Source: an uncultured Gemmatimonadota bacterium
GTDB lineage: Bacteria; Gemmatimonadota; Gemmatimonadetes; Gemmatimonadales; Gemmatimonadaceae
Assembly (NCBI GenBank): GCA_903882745.1
Contig: CAIRYG010000003.1
Span: 124,001 to 188,000, forward strand
Direction: 5' to 3'
DNA length: 64,000 nucleotides
The notes under the pieces are model-generated. The model worked only from the letters and a program-made list of their open reading frames with translations, did not search any database and was not told the DNA's origin. How positions within the stretch are numbered: the first letter of the stretch is position 1; every line of letters starts with the position of its first letter. Positions 25,038-33,052 of this stretch are shown here, in pieces. The position numbers were made by a program, and so were the translations under genes.

Positions 25038-26360
25038 ATGCCGAATATGCATCGTCGCACGGTCCGCCACATCCTCGCCGCCCTTGGCGTCAGCCTTGGC
25101 GTCAGCCTTGGATTCTCCCTGGCCCTCCCCGCCGCAGTCGCTGCGCAGGGACGCCCCCTCCCGACGGACGATCCGTCGGTCAAGAAGGGAATGGACAACA
25201 TCAAGTCATGGAACGCCTGGATTCTCGAGCAGCAGGTTGGGCTCTGCGAAATTCCCGCGCCGCCGTTCAAGGAAACTGCCCGCGGGCTCGAGTTCCGCAA
25301 GCGGATTGCGGCACTCGGCTATCCGCAGGCGAAGATCGACTCGATTGGCAATGTGATTGTCGAGCGCCCCGGCACGGGGAATGGCCCCACGGTGATGATC
25401 GCCGGGCATCTCGACACCGTCTTCCCGGAAGGGACGGACGTGAAGGTGAAGAAGACCGGCGACCGCTATGACGCGCCTGGCATTGGCGACGATTGCCGCG
25501 GACTCGCGGTGGTGTTGTCGGTGGCGAAGGCGCTGAACGAAGGGGCCATCAAGACCACCGGCAAGGTGATTCTCGTGGCCAATGTCGGCGAAGAAGGCCC
25601 GGGTGATCTGCGCGGGGTGCGTTACATGTTCGGCGGCGCGTACAAGGGAAAGGTTGACTACTTCATCTCGGTCGACGGTCTCGGCATTCATGTCACGGAT
25701 CGCGCGGTGGGGAGCAAGCGCTACAGTGTGAAGTTCACGGGCCCGGGCGGGCACTCGTACGGCGCGTTTGGTATGCCGAGTGCGATCCACGCGATGGGGC
25801 GCGCGATTGCGAACATTTCGGATTTGCAGGTGCCGAGTGGCGCCAAGACGACGTTCAATGTGGGGATCGTGAAGGGTGGCACGTCGGTGAACACCATTTC
25901 TCCCGACGGCACGATGGATGTAGACATGCGCTCGGAGTCGGTGACAAACCTCGACGAGATGGACAAGCGCATTCAGGACGCGATTGCCAAGGGACTCGCG
26001 GCGGAGAATGCGCGGTGGCCGAACTCCAAGGCGAAGATCGCGGTGAAGTACGACACGATTGGGATTCGTCCGGTGGGGAAGGTGCCGCAGACCGAAGCCA
26101 CGCCGATTGTGGCGACTGCACTCGCGGCGGGAAAGGCGCTTGGGCAGACCAAGGTTGAAACGGGTGCGTCGAGCACGGATTCGAATATCCCCATGAGCTT
26201 GGGGATTCAGGCCATCACGATCGGCGGTGGCGGTTCCGGCGGTGGTGCACACGCGATCACGGAGTGGTATCAGGACGGCCCCGAGGGGTATAAGGGACCA
26301 CAGTGGGCGTTGCTGCTGGTCGCCGCGCTGGCGGGGATGCCGAAGTCGATCACGCCGTAA
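25038..26360 (+). CDS. Secreted M20-family peptidase
   Basis: About 440 residues. Possible starts are MPNMHRRTVRH (25038) or the ATG three codons later; neither has a clear Shine-Dalgarno sequence. The signal peptide includes a 12-bp duplication (LGVSLGVSLGF) and ends VAAQG. Metal-binding motifs are AGHLDTVFPEGTD, APGIGDDCRGLA, VANVGEEGPGDLRG and the C-terminal GGGAHAITEWY, matching M20 aminopeptidases/carboxypeptidases such as the PepT/ArgE group. The dimerisation domain starts at FTGPGGHSYGAFGMPSA. It precedes the M1 metallopeptidase by 32 bp and is likely co-transcribed with it. Confidence 0.9.
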   Translation: MPNMHRRTVRHILAALGVSLGVSLGFSLALPAAVAAQGRPLPTDDPSVKKGMDNIKSWNAWILEQQVGLCEIPAPPFKETARGLEFRKRIAALGYPQAKIDSIGNVIVERPGTGNGPTVMIAGHLDTVFPEGTDVKVKKTGDRYDAPGIGDDCRGLAVVLSVAKALNEGAIKTTGKVILVANVGEEGPGDLRGVRYMFGGAYKGKVDYFISVDGLGIHVTDRAVGSKRYSVKFTGPGGHSYGAFGMPSAIHAMGRAIANISDLQVPSGAKTTFNVGIVKGGTSVNTISPDGTMDVDMRSESVTNLDEMDKRIQDAIAKGLAAENARWPNSKAKIAVKYDTIGIRPVGKVPQTEATPIVATALAAGKALGQTKVETGASSTDSNIPMSLGIQAITIGGGGSGGGAHAITEWYQDGPEGYKGPQWALLLVAALAGMPKSITP

Positions 26361-26392
26361 ACAGAACATTGCGCTTTCATCCGGGAGATACC

Positions 26393-28441
26393 GTGACGCT
26401 GTTCCTTCGTGGGGCTGTGCGGTCGGCGATGGTGGCTGGCCTGTGTGCCAGTGCGTTGGCTGGCGCTGTTGCAGGCACCGTGGGTGCGCAGGTGGTGCCG
26501 ATGTCGCCGATGGGCGCGTCGGGTCCGGCGCGACCGAAGATGGATCCGACGGGTGTGGGCGATACCTCGATCTTCGCGCCGCTGGTGATCGGCACAAGCC
26601 CGAGCGCGGTGCGCACGGGCAGCGGCGCACCAGGCGCACGCTATTGGCAAAACAGGGCCGACTACGATCTCAAGGCGACTCTCGACACCACCAAACAGTC
26701 CGTGCTGGGCGAGATGACGGTGAAGTACACCAACAACTCGCCTGACACGCTGACCTTTATTTGGCTGCAAACTGAGCAGAACGCGTTCAAAGCCAACTCC
26801 CTGAACTCGTACATTTTTCCGCAGGGGTCACGGTTCGGCGCGCGAGACTTCGCGGGCGGCTACACGTTCTCCCGCGTGGAGCAGCTGCTCCCGGCGATGG
26901 GCGGTAAGCCGATGCGTCGCGTTGCGGTGACGACGCGCGACAACGAAACGATGTTCAAGGTGAATCTCGCCGAACCGTTGGCACCTGGACGCTCGGCGAC
27001 GATTAACATCGCCTACAGTTTTCCGGTGCCTGAGCATGGCGCCGACCGCATGGGACGCGACGGCAAGCTCTACGAGATTGCGCAGTGGTATCCGCGTGTG
27101 GCGGTGTACGACGACGTGCGCGGCTGGAACACCGAGCCGTATCTCGGACAGGGCGAGTTCTATTTGGACTACGGCGACTTTACACTCAGCGTGACCGTGC
27201 CGGCTGGATACATCGTGGCCGCCACCGGATCGCTCGACAATGCCAAGGATGTGCTCACCCCGGCGCAGATCACGCGCTTGGCCGAAGCGGCCAAGTCGGA
27301 GAAGGTGGTGAACATCATCACCGCGGACGAACTCAAGAGTGGCGCGGCGCGTCCCAAGAAGGACGGGATGCAGACCTGGAAGTTCACCGCCAAGAATGTG
27401 CGCGACGCGGTGTGGGCGGCGAGCCCGGAGTATCAGTGGGACGCCTCGAGCTACAAGGGGACGATGGCGTTTGCGTATTACCGTCCGTCGGCCGAGGCGC
27501 TCTGGAAGGAAGCGGCCGACATGAGCCGTATGAGCATTCAGGAATACTCGGAGCGGTGGTTCCAGTATCCGTGGCCGCACATCTCGGCGGTTGAAGGACC
27601 GATCAGCGGGATGGAGTATCCGATGATCGCCATGGAGACCAAGAGCGACACCAAGCAGGAGTTGTACAACGTGGTGACGCACGAGATCGGGCATATGTGG
27701 TTCCCGATGATCGTTGGCAGCAATGAGCGCGTGTACATGTGGCAGGACGAAGGGTTCAACACCTTCATCAATACTTTCTCGGAGGCAAAGCGGTACCCCG
27801 AGGGTGGCGACCAGATGAAGCGCGCCGCGCAGGAGCGCGCGATGATCGAAAATCTTATGCGGTCACAGATGGACCGCACGATCAACGTGGGCCCGGATCG
27901 GATTGATCCGAATCTTCTGGGCTTCCAGGCGTACGTCAAACCGTCGGTCGGACTGCAGTTGTTGCGTCAGGAGATTCTTGGTCCTGAGGCCTTTGACGAC
28001 GCGTTCCGCGCCTACACCAAGCGTTGGGCCTTTAAGCATCCGACGCCTGCTGATTTCTTCCGCACCATGGAAGATGTGGGCGGTCGCCGTTTGGATTGGT
28101 TCTTCCGCGAGTGGTTCATCGAGAATCCGCACTTCGATCAGGGCGTCGATGATGTCAGCCAGCGAAGCAAGGGTGACACCACGCAGGTCACCGTGGTGTA
28201 TGGAAATCACGCGCGGGGGGTTCTGCCCATCCGTGCGCGGTTCACGTTCAGCGACGGAACAACGAAGGAGTACGACTATCCCGCTGAAGTGTGGAGCACC
28301 AACACGCTACGCTACGCGCGGCAGTACAACTTCACGGGAAAGAAGCTGGTGAAGGTCGAGCTCGATCCGGACCATCGGTTGGTGGACACGGATCGCTCGA
28401 ACAACGTATGGACGGCGTCAGCACCGCCGACCCAGCCGTAA
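26393..28441 (+). CDS. Secreted M1-family metallopeptidase (aminopeptidase-like)
   Basis: 682 residues from a GTG at 26393, chosen because GGGAG sits 7 bp upstream and it opens a signal peptide (LFLRGAVRSAMVAGLCASAL...VGAQ); the ATG used by the ORF track is inside the preceding gene. The zinc site is complete: THEIGHMWFPMIVGSNERVYMWQDEGFNTF, with H-E-x-x-H and the third ligand Glu. The exopeptidase motif reads SGMEYPM in place of the usual GAMEN. The C-terminal part has an immunoglobulin-like domain (VTVVYGNHARGVLPIRARFTF). It forms a probable operon with the M20 peptidase before it and the DUF411 protein after it. Confidence 0.92.
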   Translation: MTLFLRGAVRSAMVAGLCASALAGAVAGTVGAQVVPMSPMGASGPARPKMDPTGVGDTSIFAPLVIGTSPSAVRTGSGAPGARYWQNRADYDLKATLDTTKQSVLGEMTVKYTNNSPDTLTFIWLQTEQNAFKANSLNSYIFPQGSRFGARDFAGGYTFSRVEQLLPAMGGKPMRRVAVTTRDNETMFKVNLAEPLAPGRSATINIAYSFPVPEHGADRMGRDGKLYEIAQWYPRVAVYDDVRGWNTEPYLGQGEFYLDYGDFTLSVTVPAGYIVAATGSLDNAKDVLTPAQITRLAEAAKSEKVVNIITADELKSGAARPKKDGMQTWKFTAKNVRDAVWAASPEYQWDASSYKGTMAFAYYRPSAEALWKEAADMSRMSIQEYSERWFQYPWPHISAVEGPISGMEYPMIAMETKSDTKQELYNVVTHEIGHMWFPMIVGSNERVYMWQDEGFNTFINTFSEAKRYPEGGDQMKRAAQERAMIENLMRSQMDRTINVGPDRIDPNLLGFQAYVKPSVGLQLLRQEILGPEAFDDAFRAYTKRWAFKHPTPADFFRTMEDVGGRRLDWFFREWFIENPHFDQGVDDVSQRSKGDTTQVTVVYGNHARGVLPIRARFTFSDGTTKEYDYPAEVWSTNTLRYARQYNFTGKKLVKVELDPDHRLVDTDRSNNVWTASAPPTQP

Positions 28442-28452
28442 CGGAGGGGATC

Positions 28453-28920
28453 ATGGATCGTCGACATTTTCTCGGAGCGGCGACGGCGCTTGGCGCGTTG
28501 GCGCTCGTCGCGCCGCGCGGAGCACTCGCCAGCGTGCGGGGCGCAGCACCGCTCAAGATGACGGTGTACAAGAGCCCGAGTTGCGGCTGCTGTAAAAGCT
28601 GGATTGCCTACATGAAGAAGGAAGGGTTCGACCTCAAGGTGATCGACATGGACGACCTCTCCGACATCAAGCGCAGCACCGGGGTCTTTTCGGCGATGGA
28701 GTCGTGCCACACGGGGCTGATTGGATCCTATGTGGTGGAAGGACATGTGCCGGCGGATCTTATTCGGAAGATGCTCGCGGAGCAGCCGAAGATTCTGGGG
28801 CTGTCGGTGCCGGGAATGGTCAACGGACCGCCGGGAATGGACGACGGGCCGAAGCAGCCGTATCAGGTGATTGCCTTCACGCGCGACGGGAAATCGAGCG
28901 TGTACGCGCGGCGGAGTTAG
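28453..28920 (+). CDS. Tat-exported DUF411 metal-binding protein
   Basis: 155 residues. The ATG at MDRRHFLGAATALGALALVAP has GGAGG just upstream; the RRHFLG core is a Tat signal. The mature domain starts KMTVYKSPSCGCCKSWIAYM and includes FDLKVIDMDDLSDIKRSTGV and ESCHTG, the conserved Cys and Cys/His sites of DUF411. The family is linked to copper or other metal handling in the periplasm. Tat export fits a protein that binds its cofactor before translocation. It starts 11 bp after the M1 peptidase stop and is followed by a strong terminator. Confidence 0.9.
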   Translation: MDRRHFLGAATALGALALVAPRGALASVRGAAPLKMTVYKSPSCGCCKSWIAYMKKEGFDLKVIDMDDLSDIKRSTGVFSAMESCHTGLIGSYVVEGHVPADLIRKMLAEQPKILGLSVPGMVNGPPGMDDGPKQPYQVIAFTRDGKSSVYARRS

Positions 28921-28940
28921 CCGTTCCCTGACGAACGATC

Positions 28941-28973
28941 ACGCGGCGCCGGCGATTATCGCCGGCGCCGCGT
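28941..28973. terminator. Strong stem-loop terminator
   Basis: A perfect 15-bp stem, ACGCGGCGCCGGCGA, with a TTA loop, located 20 bp after the DUF411 stop and 16 bp before the convergent coiled-coil gene. It can serve both strands; the T-tract is short (GTTTC), so efficiency is uncertain. Confidence 0.8.
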
Positions 28974-28989
28974 GCGTTTCTGGCGTGGG

Positions 28990-29469
28990 CTACTTCTTGG
29001 CCCAGAGGCTGAGTATGGCGACGATCTGGACGGCCCAGGCGAGATACATCCAGCGCGTTTGGGCCGCGAGGCTCTTTTCGATCTTCACTTCGAAGTCAGC
29101 AAAGCGCGTCTCCATCTTCACTTCGAAGTCAGCCAGGCGCTTCTCCAGCTTCACTTCGAAGTCAGCAAAGCGCTTCTCCAGCTTCAGCTCGAGCTCTGCG
29201 AACCGCGTCTCCCACTTGGCGTCCATTGCCGCAAAGCGCCCCTCCCACTTGGCGTCCATCGCGGCAAACCGCGTCTCCCACTTCGCCTCATGCTGCGCGA
29301 AGCGTTGCTCCACCTTCGCATCGAACCGTGCGAAGTTGAGCTCATTGAGATCCTTCAGGTCGTTCCGATACGTGGTGTCCACGTCGTTGAACCACCGTAC
29401 GAGTTCGTTGGTAACTTGTTCGCCCAAACGTTCGTAAAACGCTTGGGACAACCGCGCAGTGACCGGCAC
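28990..29469 (-). CDS. Membrane-anchored hendecad-repeat coiled-coil protein
   Basis: 159 residues from a GTG with GGGAG upstream. Residues 1-52 are helical and charged. Residues 53-129 are seven exact 11-residue repeats of the type W/L-E-x-R-F-A-x-x-E-x-K (WETRFAAMDAK, LEKRFADFEVK, METRFADFEVK). The tail is one membrane helix (MYLAWAVQIVAILSLWAKK) placing the C-terminus at or across the membrane. Eleven-residue periodicity predicts a right-handed, nearly straight coiled coil rather than a heptad one. Similar small proteins with variable repeat number occur in several phyla, often labelled DUF1640-like. The function is unknown; a membrane-tethered spacer or scaffold is plausible. Confidence 0.82.
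   Translation of the reverse strand: MPVTARLSQAFYERLGEQVTNELVRWFNDVDTTYRNDLKDLNELNFARFDAKVEQRFAQHEAKWETRFAAMDAKWEGRFAAMDAKWETRFAELELKLEKRFADFEVKLEKRLADFEVKMETRFADFEVKIEKSLAAQTRWMYLAWAVQIVAILSLWAKK
29083..29313 (-). repeat. Seven 33-bp in-frame tandem repeats
   Basis: Seven 33-bp units encoding 11-residue hendecads of the coiled-coil protein. Units in the half nearest the C-terminus are almost identical at the DNA level (CTTCACTTCGAAGTCAGC recurs three times), indicating recent duplication; units nearer the N-terminus are more diverged. Confidence 0.93.
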
Positions 29470-29603
29470 CTCTCGTCTCCCGTGAGTGATGCCCTACAGT
29501 ACATAATACGCTCGGCGGGCCGAGTACCGAAAGAGCGCGCCGAGTGGCTTAAACGCGCAACGGCCCGCATCGCTGCGGACCGCCGGCTTATGACGTTTGG
29601 AAC

Positions 29604-29675
29604 TGGAGCGGGTGGAATCGAACCACCAACCATCGCATTAACAGTGCGGTGCTCTGCCAGTTGAGCTACACCCCA
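29604..29675 (-). tRNA. tRNA-Asn (GTT)
   Basis: The complementary strand folds as a complete tRNA: acceptor TGGGGTG/CGCTCCA with G-T and T-G wobbles, D-arm GCTCAACTGGCAGAGC, anticodon arm with loop CTGTTAA (anticodon GTT, asparagine), and T-arm GGTGG-TTCGATT-CCACC. The discriminator is G and the CCA end is not encoded. No attachment-type duplication of its 3' end is visible, so it has not been used for integration here. Confidence 0.95.
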
Positions 29676-29828
29676 ATGGTGGCGGACCCGAGTCTCGCAA
29701 GACCGCCACATATAAATCTCGGCTGCCCCCCAGAATACTTGAGCGGCGAGCAATTCGTAATGCTGCAAACTGAACCAAATGGGACCGAACCTGCTAACTT
29801 TCGGCCTCCCCCCTTTTGCACGAGAGCT

Positions 29829-30335
29829 ATGCGCGCCTCTTCGCTGATTCTTACCACGCTGCTGCTTGCTGCCTGTACTGGCGGCACCGACGCCAAGTCC
29901 ACGGCAAAGAACGCGGCCGATCAAATCGTCGAGTCCACAGGGCCGGGTGAGCGCTTTGAAAGCGCGCGCGGACAGTTCGCGATGGAGTTTCCCGTGTATT
30001 GGAAGGGACAATATCGCGCGGTTGAACGGAACGATTCCACGGCCGGCGCGCGTATGGCGGTGGAGTTTGTCTTCACGCCGGCGGCAGGAAGTGGCGAAAA
30101 GGAAAGCACGCTGTTCTTGGTTCGCATATTCTCGAGCAAGGCGTGGTCGCAGCTCAAGGGGCGTCCCGGCCCACCAATCGCGGTGGAGGCGGGGTCGAAG
30201 GGCGACGACGTCTACGGCCTCTCCTTCGCGGGAAAGAACCCGTATCCCGCCGGCACGGCCATTGCGGCAAAGTTCGATTCGCTGATGCTCAGTGTCGTGA
30301 ATGGCCCGCCGACGGTCAGGCTCAGCACGAAGTAG
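29829..30335 (+). CDS. Putative lipoprotein of unknown function
   Basis: 168 residues from MRASSLILTTLLLAACTGG, a lipoprotein signal with lipobox LLAAC. The upstream region in the ORF track overlaps the tRNA promoter and is rejected. The mature sequence contains a PsbP/MOG1-like stretch (ARGQFAMEFPVYWKGQYRAVERND, VEFVFTPAAGSGEKESTLFLVRIFS), suggesting a small alpha-beta domain, but I cannot assign a family. It is expected to be anchored to a membrane facing the periplasm. It stands alone between tRNA-Asn and the panB leader. Confidence 0.8.
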   Translation: MRASSLILTTLLLAACTGGTDAKSTAKNAADQIVESTGPGERFESARGQFAMEFPVYWKGQYRAVERNDSTAGARMAVEFVFTPAAGSGEKESTLFLVRIFSSKAWSQLKGRPGPPIAVEAGSKGDDVYGLSFAGKNPYPAGTAIAAKFDSLMLSVVNGPPTVRLSTK

Positions 30336-30374
30336 ACGTCTCCCGCGGGTATTCCGGGTGAGTCCCACCAGCCC

Positions 30375-30403
30375 TTGACTTTGTTTTCAGAGCCTGTCAT
30401 TAT
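30375..30403 (+). promoter_or_regulatory. Likely sigma-70-type promoter of the panB operon
   Basis: TTGACT and CATTAT separated by 17 bp, about 230 bp upstream of panB. It lies just before the structured leader and would give a 5' untranslated region of roughly 220 nt. Confidence 0.55.
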
Positions 30404-30409
30404 TACCGC

Positions 30410-30631
30410 ACAATTGAAGCCCGTGGTCATTTGCCGCCTATTGCAGCCACGCTAAAGAAATGCTAAAAACGCGACCGCCTGGTGGCCCCTATGCCCCCGG
30501 GCATTTTTGTATCCGGCACTCTCGCGGATACCACCAGGCGATCTAGTTCCACTCTCGATGCGTCTACGCGGCCGTTCTCCCCCCAGGAGAATGGCCGTTT
30601 TGCGTAAGACCCTTTGCCTGACGAACCGCCG
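30410..30631 (+). promoter_or_regulatory. Structured leader upstream of panB (candidate attenuator or riboswitch)
   Basis: The leader folds on paper into a three-way junction. A 10-bp closing stem (CGCCTGGTGG at 30476 with CCACCAGGCG at 30531) encloses ATGCCC/GGGCAT, followed by TTTTT, and GTATCCG/CGGATAC. A terminator-like hairpin follows. An upstream CGTGG/CCACG pairing is also possible. I recognise no known riboswitch consensus (TPP, FMN, SAM, cobalamin, T-box or the published pan motif). The arrangement suggests regulation of the panB-moaD-moeB-thrC operon by premature termination. Confidence 0.5.
30569..30602 (+). terminator. Terminator-like hairpin in the panB leader
   Basis: CGGCCGTTCTCC pairs with GGAGAATGGCCG (one G-T) around a 5-nt loop and is followed by TTTT, 30 bp before the panB start. 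Its position inside the operon leader fits an attenuator. Confidence 0.7.
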
Positions 30632-31537
30632 ATGACCGCAACCACCGCCAACTGCTCCACCCGCTCCGCAACCAAGAAGGTCACCGTCAACACGCTCGCC
30701 GCCCTCAAGGCGCGCGACGAAAAGGCGGTGTTCGTCACCGCCTATGACTACCCGACGGCCACCTTCGCTGACCGCGCAGGGGTCGACCTGCTCCTGGTCG
30801 GCGACTCGGCCGCCATGACAGTCCTGGGCCACGCGAACACCCTCTCGATCACGATGACCGAGATGTTGGTCTTCGCCCGTGCGGTGGCGCGCGGTGCGCA
30901 GCGCGCCTTTGTCGTCGGCGACCTCCCCTTCCTCTCGTACCAAGTCAACAACGACGACGCGGTGCGTAACGCCGGTGCTTTCATCGCCGCCGGGTGCGAT
31001 GCGGTGAAGCTCGAAGGTGGGGTGCGCGTCGCCGACCGCGTGCGCGCGATCACCGACGCGGGAATCGCCGTCATGGGACACCTTGGTCTCACTCCACAGT
31101 CGATCGGCCAGCAAGGCGGGTACCGCGTGCAAGGCAAGACGCTCGCCGCCACGCAGCGTGTACTCGACGATGCGCTCGCCCTGCAGGACGCCGGCGCCTT
31201 CGCCATCCTGTTCGAAGCGCTGCCGCCAGAGAGCGCTGCCTACATCCGCGAGCGCCTCGACATCATCTGCTACGGCATCGGCGCAGGCCCGCACCTCGAC
31301 GGCCAGCTCGTCATCTCGCACGACATCCTCGGCAACTTCGTCGGCGATATCGCACCGAAGTTCGTGAGCCGCTACGCGAACCTCGACCAGGTGGTCGAGG
31401 ATGCGTTCCGCCGTTATGCGACCGACGTGCGCGCGCAGCGATTCCCTGCCCCGAATCACTGGTACAGCATCGACGCGAGCGAAGCCGCCGCGCTCACACA
31501 GTTGTCACGCGAGCCCTTCGCTCGTAAGACGGCCTGA
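30632..31537 (+). CDS. panB: 3-methyl-2-oxobutanoate hydroxymethyltransferase
   Basis: 301 residues. The ATG at MTATTANCSTRSATKK is chosen over the TTG used in the track. PanB makes ketopantoate from alpha-ketoisovalerate and 5,10-methylene-THF, the first committed step of pantothenate and CoA synthesis in the cytoplasm. The TIM-barrel hallmarks are present: FVTAYDYPTATFADRAGVDLLLVGDSA with Mg ligand Asp, VVGDLPFLSYQ, AVKLEGG, MGHLGLTPQS, GGYRVQGKT, and YGIGAGPHLDGQ. It is the first gene of a cluster whose other members relate to sulfur carrier and threonine-synthase-like chemistry, and it lies behind a structured leader. Confidence 0.95.
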   Translation: MTATTANCSTRSATKKVTVNTLAALKARDEKAVFVTAYDYPTATFADRAGVDLLLVGDSAAMTVLGHANTLSITMTEMLVFARAVARGAQRAFVVGDLPFLSYQVNNDDAVRNAGAFIAAGCDAVKLEGGVRVADRVRAITDAGIAVMGHLGLTPQSIGQQGGYRVQGKTLAATQRVLDDALALQDAGAFAILFEALPPESAAYIRERLDIICYGIGAGPHLDGQLVISHDILGNFVGDIAPKFVSRYANLDQVVEDAFRRYATDVRAQRFPAPNHWYSIDASEAAALTQLSREPFARKTA

Positions 31538-31576
31538 TTTTTCACACCGTTCCATCACTTCTCAGGAGCTCCACCC

Positions 31577-31849
31577 GTGCCTGCTACCCTGTTCCTCCCC
31601 GCCGTCCTCGCAAAGTTGGCTGACGCTAAGGAAATCCGTGTGTCCGGAAGCACCGTTGGCGAACTCGTAGCCGATGCCGCCGCGCGCTACCCGGAACTCG
31701 CGCCGCGTCTCCGCGACACCGACGGCAATCCCTACGCCTACGTGACCTTCTACCTGAACGACGAAGACATTCGATTCAACGGCGGCTTTTCGGCCACCGT
31801 CAACGATGGTGACGAACTCACCGTCGTCCCCGCCATCGCCGGAGGCTGA
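31577..31849 (+). CDS. MoaD/ThiS-family sulfur carrier protein
   Basis: 90 residues from a GTG with AGGAG upstream (MPATLFLPAVLAKLADAKE). It has the ubiquitin-like beta-grasp pattern, the typical DGDELTVVPAIAGG ending, and the C-terminal Gly-Gly that is adenylated and thiocarboxylated by a MoeB/ThiF enzyme. The next gene encodes exactly such an activator with a rhodanese domain. Family members serve molybdopterin, thiamine or cysteine/methionine synthesis (MoaD, ThiS, CysO). Linkage to a PLP enzyme favours an amino-acid role. The ribosome-binding site of the next gene overlaps its stop. Confidence 0.9.
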   Translation: MPATLFLPAVLAKLADAKEIRVSGSTVGELVADAAARYPELAPRLRDTDGNPYAYVTFYLNDEDIRFNGGFSATVNDGDELTVVPAIAGG

Positions 31850-31856
31850 GCCACCC

Positions 31857-33050
31857 ATGTCCGCTGCTACGCTCCTTTCCGAAACGCCGGCCACCGCCGA
31901 CGCGCTCCCCGATCTCTCGCCGGAAGAAATTCTCCGCTACTCACGGCACGTGATCATCCCTGACGTGGGGCTCTCTGGGCAAAAAAAGCTCAAGGCCGCA
32001 CGCGTCCTGCTGATCGGCGCAGGAGGATTGGGCTCGCCGCTCGGTCTCTACCTTGCCGCCGCCGGCGTGGGACACATCGGACTCGTGGACTTCGACGTCG
32101 TGGACGTCACCAATCTCCAACGCCAACTTCTGCACGGCACCAAGGACGTCGGGCGCAAGAAGCTCGACTCGGCGCGCGACCGGATCCTCGACGTGAATCC
32201 CAACGTGGAACTCACCACGTACGAGACCGCGCTCACGAGTGAGAATGCCTTGGAGATCATCTCAGGCTATGATCTGGTCATCGACGGCACCGACAACTTC
32301 CCCACGCGCTATCTCGTCAATGACGCGTGCGTGCTGCTCGGCAAGCCGAACGTGTATGGCAGCATCTATCGGTTCGAAGGGCAAGCCTCGGTGTTCTCCA
32401 CCGAGAACGGCCCCTGCTACCGCTGCCTCTATCCCTCGCCGCCGCCTCCGGGACTGGTGCCCTCGTGCGCCGAGGGCGGTGTGCTCGGCGTGCTTCCTGG
32501 GCTGGTCGGCACGATCCAGGCCACCGAAGCGATCAAGCTGATCCTCGGCATCGGTGAGCCCCTCATCGGGCGTCTGCTTCTGGTGGACGCGCTCGACGCG
32601 AAGTTCCGCACCGTGAAGCTGCGCAAGAACCCCGAGTGCCCCTCGTGCGGCACGCGGGAGATCACGACGCTGATCGACTACCAGGAGTTCTGCGGCGTGC
32701 CGCAGGCCGCCGCTGCAACGGCGCGTGAAGGTGAGCTCCCCGAGATCCTCCCGCGCGAGCTCGCCGAACGCTTGAAGCTCGGCACCGTGGACCTGATCGA
32801 CGTCCGCGAACCGCACGAGTGGGAGATCGCCCGCATCGATGGTGCGCGACTGATTCCGCTTGCCACGGTCGCGGATCGTCTCCACGAACTCGATCGCACA
32901 CGCGACATCGTGCTCCAATGCAAAGGCGGCGTGCGGAGCGCGAAAGCACTGCGCACCCTGCAGGCCGCCGGCTTCACACGCGTGTTGAATCTCGTCGGCG
33001 GAATCACCCGCTACAGCGACGACGTCGACCCCACTATCCCGAAGTACTAG
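31857..33050 (+). CDS. moeB: MoeB/ThiF-type adenylyltransferase with C-terminal rhodanese domain (MoeZ-like)
   Basis: 397 residues from MSAATLLSETPATADALPD with GGAGG upstream. The E1-like domain covers about residues 25-270: RYSRHVIIPDVGLSGQKKLKAARVLLIGAGGLGSPLGLYLAAAGVG, DGTDNFPTRYLVND, and zinc cysteines CYRCLYP and CPSCG. The rhodanese domain (about 295-395) has the active-site loop LQCKGGVRSAKAL with catalytic Cys. It adenylates the C-terminal Gly-Gly of the adjacent carrier protein and can transfer sulfur to it. Such fusions (MoeZ/MoeBR) serve more than one carrier in actinobacteria. The gene ends 2 bp before the thrC-like start. Confidence 0.93.
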   Translation: MSAATLLSETPATADALPDLSPEEILRYSRHVIIPDVGLSGQKKLKAARVLLIGAGGLGSPLGLYLAAAGVGHIGLVDFDVVDVTNLQRQLLHGTKDVGRKKLDSARDRILDVNPNVELTTYETALTSENALEIISGYDLVIDGTDNFPTRYLVNDACVLLGKPNVYGSIYRFEGQASVFSTENGPCYRCLYPSPPPPGLVPSCAEGGVLGVLPGLVGTIQATEAIKLILGIGEPLIGRLLLVDALDAKFRTVKLRKNPECPSCGTREITTLIDYQEFCGVPQAAAATAREGELPEILPRELAERLKLGTVDLIDVREPHEWEIARIDGARLIPLATVADRLHELDRTRDIVLQCKGGVRSAKALRTLQAAGFTRVLNLVGGITRYSDDVDPTIPKY

Positions 33051-33052
33051 TC

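Noticed and set aside
25206-26639. Minus-strand 477-aa ORF over the M20/M1 genes
   Set aside because: Spans the boundary of two well-supported plus-strand genes and is Arg/His-rich without motifs.
29083-29313. Regular 33-bp repeats as a possible CRISPR array
   Set aside because: Units are contiguous without spacers and encode an in-frame hendecad coiled coil.
29604-29675. tRNA-Asn as an integration site for a second element
   Set aside because: No repeat of its 3' end and no integrase or composition change nearby.
30460-30546. 28-codon ORF in the panB leader as a possible leader peptide
   Set aside because: It has an ATG and stop but no ribosome-binding site and no run of any amino acid tied to the operon; probably incidental to the folded leader.
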